From Mikania micrantha (taxonomy: Eukaryota > Streptophyta > Magnoliopsida > Asterales > Asteraceae): 64,000 nucleotides of DNA. The stretch is from assembly GCA_009363875.1 (NCBI GenBank), contig CM018681.1, positions 39,511,510 to 39,575,509 on the forward strand. The letters run 5' to 3'. The notes beneath the pieces were generated by a model. The model ran no database searches. It was not told the origin of the DNA and saw only the letters and a list, made by a program, of their open reading frames with translations. The position numbers and the translations under genes are program-made. Below are positions 21,176 through 31,873 of this stretch, piece by piece (position 1 is the stretch's first letter; each line of letters begins with the position of its first letter).

Positions 21176-24100
21176 TCATTTGTTAGACTCAGATGAGTAT
21201 TGAACTTCATCCTTTTGGAAAACACCATTAGCCGATAACAGATATAAAAATCTGGGTTTATCAAAAGCTTTAGTAAAAAGATCGGCTTTCTGGTGATCGG
21301 TGTGAATCTTAACCACATCGATTAATTTCTTTTCAAAACAATCACGTATGAAGTGATATTTTATGTCGATGTGTTTGGTTTTGGAGTGCTGAACTGGATT
21401 TTTAGTGACAGCAATGGTGGCAGTGTTATCAACATAAATAGGAGTGTTAGAAAAATGTAACCCATAGTCCCTGAGTTGCTGTTGAATCCAGATGATTTGT
21501 GAACAACAACTAGCAGCAGCAATATATTCAGCTTCACAGGTTGAAGTAGACACCGACGTCTGCTTCTTGCACTGCCAGGTGACCAATCGGTTTCCAAAGA
21601 ACTGACATCCCGCAGATGTTGACTTGAAATCTCTTTTGCATCCACCATAATCTGAATCACTATATGCAGTAAGCTCAAAGTTATCATCATTAGGGTACCA
21701 TAAGCCAAGTTCCGGTGTACCCTTCAGATAACGCATAATCCTTTTGACAGCAATCAGGTGAGATACTCTTGGTTTGGATTGATAACGTGCACACAAGCAA
21801 GTGGCGAACATGATATCTGGCCGAGAAGCAGTGAGATACATGAGAGATCCGATCATTCCCCGGTACAGAGTGGCATCAATTAACTCCCCCTTTTTATCTG
21901 GAGTAATCCCGTGATTAATCGCAAGTGGGGTACCAGCAGGCTTCGCATCAGACATACTGAACCGGCTCAGTATGTCACCAACGTATTTGGTTTGATGAAT
22001 AAAAATCCCTGCCTCAGACTGATCCACCTGTAAACCCAAGAAAAACTTCATTTCTCCCATCGAACTCATTTCGAATTTTTCTTTCATAACCGTCTCAAAT
22101 TCCTTGCACAGATTATCATTTGTGGATCCAAAAATTATATCATCCACATACACTTGTACCAAGAGTAAATCACTGTCCTTCTCACGGATGAATAAAGTGC
22201 AGTCAATGACACCTCTTCTGAACCCGTTGTTCAGAAGGTGAGTGGAAAGTGTCTCGTACCACGCTCTCGGAGCTTGATGCAATCCATACAACGCTTTGTC
22301 TAGCTTGTAGACTTTATCACGATGCAATGGATCTTCAAATCCGGGAGGTTGATTGACATACACTGTTTCACTGATAACCCCGTGAAGGAACGCGCTCTTT
22401 ACATCCATTTGATAGACTTTGAATTTTTTAAAAGATGCATAAGCCAGAAAGATACGAATGGCTTCTAGTCGAGCGACCGGAGCAAACACCTCATTATAAT
22501 CCAATCCTTCTATCTGTCTGAATCCTTGAACCACCAGACGAGCCTTGTTTCTCACGATTATCCCGTGATCATCCTTTTTGCACCGAAGAACCCATCTAGT
22601 GCCAATGACTTTTGCACCTTTGGGTTTATCAACTAGTTGCCAGACTCCTAACTTCTTGAACTGCAAAAGTTCCTCTTGCATGGCGTCTACCCATGATTCT
22701 TCTTTGAGGGCTTCAGTGATGGTACGCGGTTCCACTTGAGATATAAAGCAGGAATGAGCACAAAAGCTTACATCTGCAAAATCAAGAATGTCTGCAAGAC
22801 CTCCTGAAGAAATCTGACTTCGAGTCTTCACTCCATCTAAAGGACTTCCAATAATATTGTCTTGAGGATGAATACGATTGATTCTTCCAACAGGATGAGC
22901 AGGAACCTCAACCTCAGGATCTAAGTTGTTTAGATTCAAATCCTCAAGATCAGGTACAAGATTATCAACAACTTGTTCAGGAATAGCTGGAGGATTATCG
23001 TCTGTGTCTGAACTGTCATCATTTATCTGTGTAGTGGGACCAGATGCAGATGAAGGTTGAAAGGTAGCATCAGGAGCATTCTGTACATCATACAGCATCT
23101 GAACAGCTACATCTTCATCTGAGTACATGGGGGGCATATTGAATGAGTCAAAAAGACCGGAATAATCAAACATCCAATCTGGCCCTTTTCCAGGTGGGGG
23201 CATTGTATACTTCTGAACATCTACGTGGTACCACTCCTCCACATTATGAGTTGCAATGTTGTAAACTCGTTTATTTGGAGTGCTGTACCCAAGAAAGTAC
23301 CCTTCTTCCACCTTTTCATTGAACTTGCTCTGCTCATGTTTCTTAAGCATAGTGCATGGAGCACCAAATGGTTCTAAATACTTAAGATTTGGCTTTCTGT
23401 TATGAAGCAGTTCAAAACAAGTTTTCCCATGTCTCTTCACAATAAGAACCCGGTTCAATGTGTAACAAGCATTAGCAACAGCTTCATTCCAGAATTGAAC
23501 CGGTAGAGAAGAATCAGCAAGCATAGTTCTAGCAGCCTCAATCAATGTCCTATTCTTACGTTCAGCAACACCATTCATCTGTGGAACATATGGAGCACTA
23601 AACTGTTGCACAATGCCTCTTGCATTACAAAAATTCTCCATGGTGTGGTTTTTGAACTCTGTTCCATTATCAGTTCTAAACTGACGAATCTTGAGCTTAT
23701 AGAGCGATTCAAGTTTATTAACTAGAACTTGAATGCAATCAAACGTTTCTGATTTCTCCTTCAAAAAGAAAACCCAAGAGTATCTGGAGTATTCATCAGC
23801 GATAACAAGGCAGTATTGATCTCCAGCTATACTCTTCCGATTTACTGGACCAAACAAATCCATGTGAAGAAGCTCAAGAGGAACATTGATTGAATGATAT
23901 TTTTTCAGCTTATGAGACTGCTTAGACTGCTTTCCCTTCTTACACGAAACACAGATATCAGACAGCTTAAAATTTTTCAAGCTAACTCCCTCAACCAAAC
24001 TGTTGTGTACCAGATGATTCATCTTGCGTAAACTCAAATGGCCCATCCTCTTATGCCAAAGGATTGAATCTTTTTCAGTTGCCTTTGTCATAAAACATGA

Positions 24101-24502
24101 AGCTGTGGAGGATGTAGTTGAAGCTGTGGCCATATTGAGAACATACAAGTCTTGTTTTCTTGGAGCAGACATCAAAATCCAATCTTCAGGTATCTGCACA
24201 CCTTGCTTGAGAATATAACACTTTGAGTCATCAAATAGAACCTTGTACTCTTTGTCACAAATCTGAGAGACTGACAAGAGGTTGTTTTCCAGCTGTTTGA
24301 CATATCTGACATTATCGAATGAAACCTGTCCATTTGTCAAGATACCCTCTCCCGTAATGAAACCACCTTTGTCTCCAGCAAAAGCTACATAGCCACCTCG
24401 AACTGCGTTCACATTGGTGAGCAGAGAAATATCACCAGTCATGTGTCTGGAAGCCCCACTATCAACGATCCAATTGCTGTTCACTCCAGCTTTTGGGGCA
24501 TC
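21176..24502 (-). CDS. Copia-I pol polyprotein (PR-INT-RT-RNase H), uninterrupted
   Basis: About 1108 codons without stop. Protease DSGAS follows at the N-terminus (SNWIVDSGASRHMTG). The pre-integrase zinc segment has LWHKRMGHLS and CVSCKKGKQ. The integrase core has D (HMDLFGPV), D (FRTDNGTEF) and E (MNGVAERKNRT). RT has the TRWVLRCKKD and QMDVKSAFLHG blocks and the catalytic YVDD (VQVYVDDIIFGS). RNase H has AYSDSDYGG, CEAEYIA and IYVDNTA. This is the standard copia order. The ATG-like start is not clear: the frame is open from 24502, following a 28-nt spacer after gag, so it is probably made as a gag-pol fusion. Pol would cut gag-pol, copy RNA and integrate DNA, and is the only intact enzyme set in the window. 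Confidence 0.95.
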   Translation of the reverse strand, partial: DAPKAGVNSNWIVDSGASRHMTGDISLLTNVNAVRGGYVAFAGDKGGFITGEGILTNGQVSFDNVRYVKQLENNLLSVSQICDKEYKVLFDDSKCYILKQGVQIPEDWILMSAPRKQDLYVLNMATASTTSSTASCFMTKATEKDSILWHKRMGHLSLRKMNHLVHNSLVEGVSLKNFKLSDICVSCKKGKQSKQSHKLKKYHSINVPLELLHMDLFGPVNRKSIAGDQYCLVIADEYSRYSWVFFLKEKSETFDCIQVLVNKLESLYKLKIRQFRTDNGTEFKNHTMENFCNARGIVQQFSAPYVPQMNGVAERKNRTLIEAARTMLADSSLPVQFWNEAVANACYTLNRVLIVKRHGKTCFELLHNRKPNLKYLEPFGAPCTMLKKHEQSKFNEKVEEGYFLGYSTPNKRVYNIATHNVEEWYHVDVQKYTMPPPGKGPDWMFDYSGLFDSFNMPPMYSDEDVAVQMLYDVQNAPDATFQPSSASGPTTQINDDSSDTDDNPPAIPEQVVDNLVPDLEDLNLNNLDPEVEVPAHPVGRINRIHPQDNIIGSPLDGVKTRSQISSGGLADILDFADVSFCAHSCFISQVEPRTITEALKEESWVDAMQEELLQFKKLGVWQLVDKPKGAKVIGTRWVLRCKKDDHGIIVRNKARLVVQGFRQIEGLDYNEVFAPVARLEAIRIFLAYASFKKFKVYQMDVKSAFLHGVISETVYVNQPPGFEDPLHRDKVYKLDKALYGLHQAPRAWYETLSTHLLNNGFRRGVIDCTLFIREKDSDLLLVQVYVDDIIFGSTNDNLCKEFETVMKEKFEMSSMGEMKFFLGLQVDQSEAGIFIHQTKYVGDILSRFSMSDAKPAGTPLAINHGITPDKKGELIDATLYRGMIGSLMYLTASRPDIMFATCLCARYQSKPRVSHLIAVKRIMRYLKGTPELGLWYPNDDNFELTAYSDSDYGGCKRDFKSTSAGCQFFGNRLVTWQCKKQTSVSTSTCEAEYIAAASCCSQIIWIQQQLRDYGLHFSNTPIYVDNTATIAVTKNPVQHSKTKHIDIKYHFIRDCFEKKLIDVVKIHTDHQKADLFTKAFDKPRFLYLLSANGVFQKDEVQYSSESNK

Positions 24503-24530
24503 CTACACAATAAAGAGACAATTAGTTTAC
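24503..24530 (-). other. gag-pol junction with stop and frame change
   Basis: Gag ends KAWVPKVN then TAA (24522-24524). The pol frame is +1 relative to gag. The 28 nt 24530-24503 begin GT and end AG on the coding strand, and removing them would fuse the frames as ...WVPK-DAPKAG. 28 nt is far shorter than usual plant introns, so frameshifting, reinitiation or a degenerate boundary are alternatives. Confidence 0.5.
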
Positions 24531-27467
24531 TTTGGGAACCCAAGCCTTTACAGTCTTGGGTTGACCCATTGAGTCTCGGATCCAAACATCGATCCATTTT
24601 CCCTTGGAAATAGGTTTATCTGAAATTTGTGTAACAGACTCCTCAGATGATTTGACTTTCCAAATTGCATTTTTATCAAAAGAGGTTTTCAGATAAATGG
24701 ATGATGATGTTGATTGGTTAATTTTAACCCCATTTGGAACAACCAAAGTTTCCAACTTTCCCTTTCCCTTGTCTGAGATCTTAGACTGAGTGTGAGATGT
24801 AGATTTTTGCTGAAAAAACTTAGGCACAGATTTTACTGGTTTTGGTAAAACAGACTTTAAGTTTTTGAAAGGAACAACCTTAGGTCTAATCAACTGAGGA
24901 CAAAACCTCACAATATGCCCTGGTTCACCACACTCAAAACAGATTTTATCACCTTTTTTATGGAAATGTTTCAAATCTGAAAAAGATTTTTTAGGTGATT
25001 TAAAAACATTTGATTTCTGACAATCTGGCTCAAAACCCAAACCTTTCCTTCCTTTGTTACCAAACTGAGCTGATTTGGAAGCACAATTAGCTTCAGACCC
25101 CTGTGAAGCTTTAACAAAGCATAATTCTTTGTAAATTTTTGATTTGGAGATTGGGTCACCTTTCATGACAATAGGAGTTTGATTCTGAGGAGTACTATAC
25201 TTAGGTGAATACTCTGATTCATCCTCAGAATCGGAAACCCAATCTTCAACAATCCCATCCACCCTTGATTCCTGAGTCTGTGATAAACTCTGATTTGTGT
25301 TCAGACAGACTGGATCAATTACTAACGGAGTAGTAACTTGAAAATCCTTTACATCTTTGTCATTTGGAGTATTGACAAAGGCATTGAGGATGGGTGGAGG
25401 ACAAAAATGATAATTAACCTGTTCCTTCCCCTGATCAGTACCCCTACTGATCATGTGCTCAATAATATAAGACGAGCTTTCATAGCTCTTGAGCTTCTGA
25501 CCTAAAGTCTCATAATCACATTCAACTAATGCTAATTTCTTCTTGATCTCATTTATGGTATTGAGATAAGAAGTTATAGCATCTTGCTTGTTCAGAACAG
25601 CGATCTCGGCCTCATGCAATTGTCGATTTAAAAGATCAATTTTATTTTGAAAATCCTTTTCATTAGATTTTAAAACTTTGTTTGCTTCAATGCACAGGTC
25701 GAGATCGGTCAGCAAATCACTGTTATGCTTCTGATAAGCAAGAACCTTACTCCTAAGGTCAACACAATTGAAACAATCAGATTGAGAAGATGAACAATCA
25801 GTGTATACCTGCTCAGAAGAATCTGTAGAAGCAGAAGAGTTTGCCATCAAGGCAAATTGAATTGAAGAATCAGCAGCTTCACCATCAGATTCTTGAGTGT
25901 CAGAATCAGTCAAACTGTCTGATTCTGAACTTGATATCTTATCATCAATCTCCAAAGACTCCTCCTGAATGCTTTCCTCATCATGATCTTCAGAATGCTG
26001 AATCTCTGCCACACAAGCTTTATCTTGATCTTCTTTATCAGCATTAAATCTGAAGTTCCAGTTCACCCCTTCATCTTGTTGAACCATTAAAGCTTTACTA
26101 CCAGAAGATGAAGATCCAGCTGGAGAAGGAGAATCAATAGGAACTAATCTCCTTTCAGAATTGGCAGGGGCTGACTTCTGATGCTGAAATGGGTTCTTGT
26201 TCCCAGCTTTCTTAGGCTGTTTGCACTGTCTGGCAAAGTGACCCTTTTCACCACAGTTGTAGCATGTAACAGATGCCATATCAAATCCAAACTTGGACTC
26301 CTTGTTTAGATTGATGTCCTTCCCAGTCCTTCTCACAAACTCCTTTGCTCTTCTAACTGCACTAGCCAATGCCCACATGATGTCAATTCTCTCCATATCA
26401 TCAGAATCAATCTGAGAGTAGTCATCATTGGTCAAATATGGATTGCCGATCTGACCAGCAACTAATCCATCATATGATCTAACCAATGTTGACAGAAGAC
26501 CCATGTGCTCTTTAGCAATCTCAACTGTGACCTTATCAAAGTTTTCTGTTTTCAGACTTACAGTAGGCTGATGGTGCTCCTATTGTGAGCTAGATGAAGA
26601 AGATGGGCTAAAATGCATCTGAGCTGCAGATGAGGCTTCAGATGCTTTAGAAACAAAGGCAGTCTTCAGAGGAGCATGAGTTGTAGATTTATCAACTGTG
26701 GGAGTGGAGTAGTATAGAGAAGGATCTTGAACTTGCACAACCCGCTTGGCCTTCCACTTGTTCTCAATCTCCTGTTCCTTTAACTTCTGGATAAAATCAT
26801 TGATGTCCATATGAGCCATCATCTGATTTTGCTTAAGTACCATCAAGAAGGACTCCCACTTTGGAGGTAGTGCATCTGCCAAACATTGAATCTTCTCTTG
26901 AGTTGTAGTTTTAACTTCGTGGTTGAACAACTCACTCAACAAATGATAGAACCTGGCAATCAACTCATCAAGGGACTCATTTCCCACATACATAAAGCTA
27001 TTGAACTCTTTCCTTAAAGCTTTAGACTTAATGCTCTTTAAGGCATCATTCCCCTCATATCTTTGTTGCAAAGCATCCCAGAGTTGTTTAGAAGAAGCAA
27101 ACTGTCTAAATTGATGAAAGATGTCTGTAGCAATGGACTGTGATAGAATAGCATATGCTTTCTTCTCATAGTCATACAGCTTCCTTTGAGGTTCTGTCAT
27201 CCTTGTAACCATCATAGGAGTGCCATCCTCGTTCAAAGGCCTTAAATAACCTCCCTCTATCATCATCCACAGATTTGTATCCACTCCATTGATGTGAATC
27301 TCAAATCGATACTTCCAGTGAGGGTAGTCATCTAAAGTCAACAACTTAGGAGCTTTGTTTGAGTTCCCGGTTTCATTTTCTGTCAGCAAGAGAGTCTGAA
27401 TGCGATGATTTTGATTAGCCATGAGTGCTATATCCTCCATTTGATCAGAAGTAATAGTATTCCACAC
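24522..27467 (-). pseudogene. Copia-I gag, two zinc knuckles, one amber codon
   Basis: One reading frame of about 980 codons is broken only by TAG at 26580-26582 (context CAA TAG GAG; a CAG-to-TAG change would explain it). The N-part has the copia gag domain (LTLDDYPHWKYRFEIHING, QLWDALQQRYEG, ESFLMVLKQNQ). After the amber come zinc knuckle CYNCGEKGHFARQC (about 26265), a Ser/Glu-rich middle with a coiled-coil-like stretch, a second knuckle CFECGEPGHIVRFC (about 24935), and the STSSS...GKWIDVWIRD...KAWVPK end shared with element H. The gag is far longer than that of small copia elements, as in Sireviruses. The first Met used is at 27467; MANQNHR at about 27422 is an alternative start. Role: particle formation and RNA binding. 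Confidence 0.9.
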
Positions 27468-27490
27468 TTAGAAAAATTTCAGAAATGAGT

Positions 27491-27760
27491 GTCGAATGAC
27501 TGATATTTTGGCGAATGTCGGGGGCCGAATGACTTGAAACTGGCGAATGGAAGCTGAGAATGACAACAGGCGAACAAGTGAGTCGAATGACCTATTCGGC
27601 GAATGGCAGATCGAATGAGGTCTTTCGTCGAATGAGGATGTAGAATGAGGCTTATTCGGCGAATGAGAATGGCGAAGGAGCTATTCGCCGAATGAGACCT
27701 ATTCGGCGAATGAGGGGTTATTCGGCTAAACTTATTCGGCCGCCAGAGTCATTCGGCGAT
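27491..27760 (-). repeat. CATTCG/CGAATG array in the leader between PBS and gag
   Basis: About 18 half-sites in 270 bp, including inverted pairs such as TTCGGCGAATG. It lies upstream of the gag start. The stretch 27761-28025 holds no gene. Confidence 0.9.
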
Positions 27761-28025
27761 CTGGGGTTTTTGGCAACGAAAATCGTGATAACTTGCGATT
27801 TTGACCAGATCTAACCACCAAATTTTGTACAGAACTTCAAGACATGATAACAAGCCAATTGGGAAAGAATTAGATCAATTAAACCACAAAAACCCTTGAT
27901 ATTTCAATCAAATAGTAACTTGGGAAGCAAGAAAAATAGGGTTTTTGTAAGTTACGAAAATCAGGGTTTTGGGAATCTCAGATCTGTTGATTTTGAGTGG
28001 AAATCGAGTAGAATCAAGAGCCAAA

Positions 28026-28037
28026 GCTCTGATACCA
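28026..28037 (-). other. primer binding site (initiator tRNA-Met) of Copia-I
   Basis: On the minus strand TGGTATCAGAGC, three bases after the LTR end. Confidence 0.95.
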
Positions 28038-28040
28038 CTT

Positions 28041-28687
28041 TGTTGGACCGATTTAGAGCTCGGAAACAATCCGAATCCAATGAGAAACTACTCGACAACC
28101 TCTGGGATAGTGCGGAATCCTATTCCAGGGTTTTCCAATCGAAACCAACAGGAACCGTGGTGATCCGAGGCTGTAGAAACGACTTGGAAGCAACGATCGA
28201 ACACCACGGGTTGAGAATCGAACTTGGATGATCAAGAACCGATCAGATCTTCTACGGTTTTGACACTGGAGTGCTAGGGAAGAAGGAGGGCTCTGAAAAG
28301 TTAGAGTTGAAATGATTTGAAATTCTATTTATAAGCTGTAGTCATTCGGCCGAATGAGTGGCCGAAGCAGCTCATTCGGCGAATGACTAAGCTCGAATGA
28401 GCCATCATTCGAATGAGTCATTCGGCGAATGACTCATTTTGAATTCAGACATTCGCTATAATTGTCATTCGGCGAATGACTTCATTCTAGAGTCATTCGC
28501 CGAATGAGTAACCTTCATACTCAATTCAGTTTATAATCAGATCAACTAAATAGATAAACATTGATAAACAATAAGCAATAGAATTAAACATTAAGAAATA
28601 GATATAAAGACAACTTCCATTAATACTTTGAACATTTACATAATAAGAGTTACAAGACTGAACTAGGGACAAAAACGTGTATCAACA
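28041..28687 (-). repeat. Copia-I 5' LTR (647 bp)
   Basis: Same length as the 3' LTR and differs at five sites by eye (around 28160, 28254, 28368, 28439, 28471); four of the five are transitions. TATA box at 28325-28334, palindrome array at 28341-28514. Confidence 0.95.
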
Positions 28688-28692
28688 TAGTT

Positions 28693-28753
28693 GATAGTTC
28701 GTAGGACTTCGTATTCGATCCTGATCGGTTTGACGATCTTCACCAAACCAGCA
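28693..28753 (+). repeat. Element H 3' LTR, last 61 bp
   Basis: Continues the LTR interrupted at 14801 and ends ACCAGCA, followed by CTATA, the right flank duplication. It aligns loosely with the end of the 5' LTR (10615-10658). Confidence 0.75.
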
Positions 28754-30989
28754 CTATATCTTGTATCTGTACAAGATATACAAAAGATGATTCATTGTTT
28801 TTGTCACCAAAAGCATGCTTCACAAAATAAAGCTAGGTCTTCTAAAAGTCCACTAGCTTAATCCTTGCATGTAAGTACCTCCCCCTTTTCGTCACCTGAG
28901 AAAACATGCATTTAAACAAAGCCAACACTAGGTTGGTGAGTTCATAAGTATGTTAGTTGAAAATCTTGGTTCATTCACATGCACAATCACAATGTTTATA
29001 ACGTTACTTGTATGTTGTATGACTACATGTTCACCAAATGGTTTCTCAATAGTTATGTTTACAAGTATTATATCATCCTAGTAGTGATGCTTATATATAG
29101 GGCATATGTAAGGGAACTAAGCCCTAGCCAACATCCCACCACATCACTATTAGAACTCCACACTACTTGCAACACAACTATTGATTTCCATCTCAATTCC
29201 CACTTGATCATCTCATTGTTTATCACATGTGATATCATGTATTGAAATATTATAATAAAGAGTCGTTGTCATCAAACCGAAGTATTGATAACTCTTATAT
29301 GTATTAAGGATATTAGATTTATTCAATCTGTTCCTTATCTTGTTCTGAGTCTTGTAGGTTAACTGTTGTTACACTTTTAAATCAATAAAAGTGTTAGTTA
29401 ACCATTTGTAATGTATTCTCAATGCAACGTATAGAGCCTAAAAGGAATCCATTGTAATCATCACGTAATCAGACTACAATGCATCCGATTTATCTCTATC
29501 CCGCCGTGTGTTCTCAATGTGGTTAACAAGGTTGAATAAGAACTTGTCTTATTACGTTATGTCAACCGATGTGAGAATGATATTGTTATCATGAAGATAC
29601 GTTATCATGATTATCATTCTGAATGAGCCATATGTTCACCACGTTGCCATTAAGCCGTGGTAAGAACTGGTCTTGCCACCCTTAATCCGCTCAGGTGGTG
29701 GATTGATAAATGCGATCATACTATCTCATAGTATTTTTTAGGGTGTAACTAAGTATTATAAGTACTTGACTTATCACACTTAGTCAATTATAATGTGAAA
29801 TGATATTTAGAAGATATTTTATCTTCTAATCATCCATGTGTTGTGTTGTGTCATCATGTTTCACTGTAGTTGTTCTCATTGTTGTCTGTGTATGAATTGT
29901 CTCAATGTTTGCTCATGTAGGAATAACTAAGTGTTATGAGATAAAATCTTACAACTATGTTATTCTAGTGTGTTGATGAACTATGAAATTATATTATCAT
30001 ATTCATCTGAGTTTCATTGTTGTCTCATGATCATACAAGCATGCAATGATAGGCGATAATAAACAATTTAATATTATCTAAATCAAAGCATAAACAATAT
30101 GTTAAGCAAAACTTTTAAACAAGTAAAAGTAAGCATGTTTCTCAGCCCCGAGAGTTTAAAATCAGTTAAGATTAAAGAAAAAGGGGCATATGAACTCACC
30201 TTGTTGTTGTAGGGTTGACTTAGCTTAAAAGAAAGAATGTACGCGCTCCTTGTTGTTCTTGTTGTTGGTTTCATGTTCCTGTATTGATTACACGTTGTTG
30301 TAACTTATAAGTATAAGTTGTAGGGTTTTGTGCGTGTGTATGTGTTAGCCCTAAAATTGGCTAACAATCGTGAGTCGCGATCATCATTCAGCCCTGTGTA
30401 TTTGTCATTGACTTTAGAAACACTTAAGTTAGTTAGGTTAATCATTAAACACTTGCTTATTAGTTTAAGGTTCACTTGATTCATTATCATACTACGAAAG
30501 TTTCTAAGTTTCAACTTAAGATTTAGGTTGAAAATTAACAACCTTCAATAATGATACAATTTAACCTCTTGACTTTCGTTATGATCATCTTTTATCACAC
30601 TTGTCTTGCAATTTACGTGAATAGATGGTGAGATATGAGTTAATCCTTGACATCACATGTTTCTACATTTATTTCTAACTCTCATGTTTCTCGAATATCA
30701 CTTGAGCCGAATGATGTCGACATTGATCTTATGAGTTTTATGGATCACTGTTAGTATCAAACACCATATTGGGCCGAAACAGTGCATGGGCCTTGGGCTT
30801 AGGCTGGTCGACTAGGGTTTGGGCCGGTTTCTCATGGTGTTGGGCCGAGGAGATTTAAATTGGACCGTAGTAAAGAAATGGGCCATAAGGTATCGTTGGG
30901 CCGATCCATTGAGTTGCACGAAGAAGTTGGGCCAGCAATGTACATTGGGCCGAATGTTTTTGCCTGAACATGCACGAGACGGGCTACTC

Positions 30990-31460
30990 GATACAGCAAC
31001 CAGCGAACCCTTGGTTCGTTTGAGCCAAGGTTCGTATTCTACAAAGAGTTAGGTGACCAAAGGTTTGCTTTCCAGGTTGAGGGTTCGGCCAACAGCACCA
31101 TAGGGTTCGGCTAGATTATTCATGGGTCTAAGGGTTCGCTTGAATGATTGAGGTTCGTGCATGGCTGAGACTGGTTCGTAGCACTTGACAGGTTCGGCAA
31201 TTTAAGGCTTGAAGGTTCGTGAATCTGGTACTGCAGTAGGGTTCGGGACTGTAGAAGCTTCGGTGACGATGATGGTCAAGGGTTCGGGCACTGCATAATA
31301 CCTCCAAGGTTCGCTCCATTGAGGCGAAGGGTTCGGGAAGTGACTGGGTTCGTGACATGCGGTGAGGGTTCGGCTGAGGCCCAGGTTCGGTGGTTGGTGG
31401 CTTCGGCTACATGCAGGGTTCGGCCAGCATTCTAGGGTTCGGCCAGAGTTCCCTGCGGCG
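30990..31460 (-). repeat. GGTTCG motif array in solo LTR F
   Basis: More than 20 GGTTCG(G/T/C) copies in 470 bp, nearly all in the same orientation on the + strand (CGAACC when read in the LTR direction). It lies 400-880 bp downstream of the TATA box in LTR orientation, the same relative place as in Gypsy-D. Confidence 0.85.
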
Positions 31461-31865
31461 AACCTGTTGCAGCCACACCCTACTCCTCGACCCAATCGAT
31501 GGTGAAGCTGTAATCTTGTTATGGTTACAACGACGTGAGTCTCCAAGGATGTAGGGCATGAACAAATGTCAGTTGTCTTCGATTTGGGCATGGCCGAGCA
31601 ACAAAGTGACAAAACCCTAAATTTCATGGTTCTTTATAGCCTTATACCTTGTTTTTCGCCGGACAAAAGCTCGGATCTGTTGTACTTCCGTGTAGAGGAA
31701 GTCAAGAGCTACGCGAGGACACCAAGAACACCAAATTTCGTGGAGAAACGAAGGAGATACAAAGGATTGAAGCTTGAACTTTCTAGAGAGAGAGAGAGGG
31801 TGCGGGAATGGTGTGTAGAGAGAGAAAGAGCTGGTTGCAAATGATAAAGAACCCCTCATTTGGTG

Positions 31866-31873
31866 TTTTTATA
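31866..31873 (-). promoter_or_regulatory. TATA box of solo LTR F
   Basis: On the minus strand CCGGGGTATAAAAACACC, equivalent to the Gypsy-D TATA at 9060. Confidence 0.7.

Larger units (their letters stand above)
14802..28687 (-). mobile_element. Copia-I: nearly intact Sirevirus-like copia element with large ORF3
   Basis: 13,886 bp with two 647-bp LTRs, a 5-bp target duplication TAGTT (14797-14801, 28688-28692), Met PBS and PPT. Order on the minus strand: LTR, PBS, leader array, gag, pol, spacer with repeats, ORF3, PPT, LTR. The LTRs differ at only five positions by my reading (about 0.8%), so it is the youngest insertion here. Assignment to the Sirevirus/Maximus lineage rests on the large two-knuckle gag, the Met PBS, the extra ORF after pol, and PPT-like tracts. 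Coding defects: one amber in gag and one in ORF3. Confidence 0.93.
10019..28753 (+). mobile_element. Element H: non-autonomous gag-only copia-like element (TR-GAG type), interrupted by Copia-I
   Basis: Two LTRs (10019-10658; 14309-14801 continued at 28693-28753), a PBS one base off the initiator-Met sequence, a long leader with repeats, a Sirevirus-like gag (11392-13400), no pol, and several PPT-like tracts. Flanks are GTATA (10014-10018) and CTATA (28754-28758), a 4/5 match to a 5-bp target duplication. Without Copia-I it is about 4.84 kb. It lies inside the conserved stem-loop of solo LTR F. Gag-only LTR elements (TR-GAGs) are known in plants and depend on a partner for pol. Confidence 0.85.
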
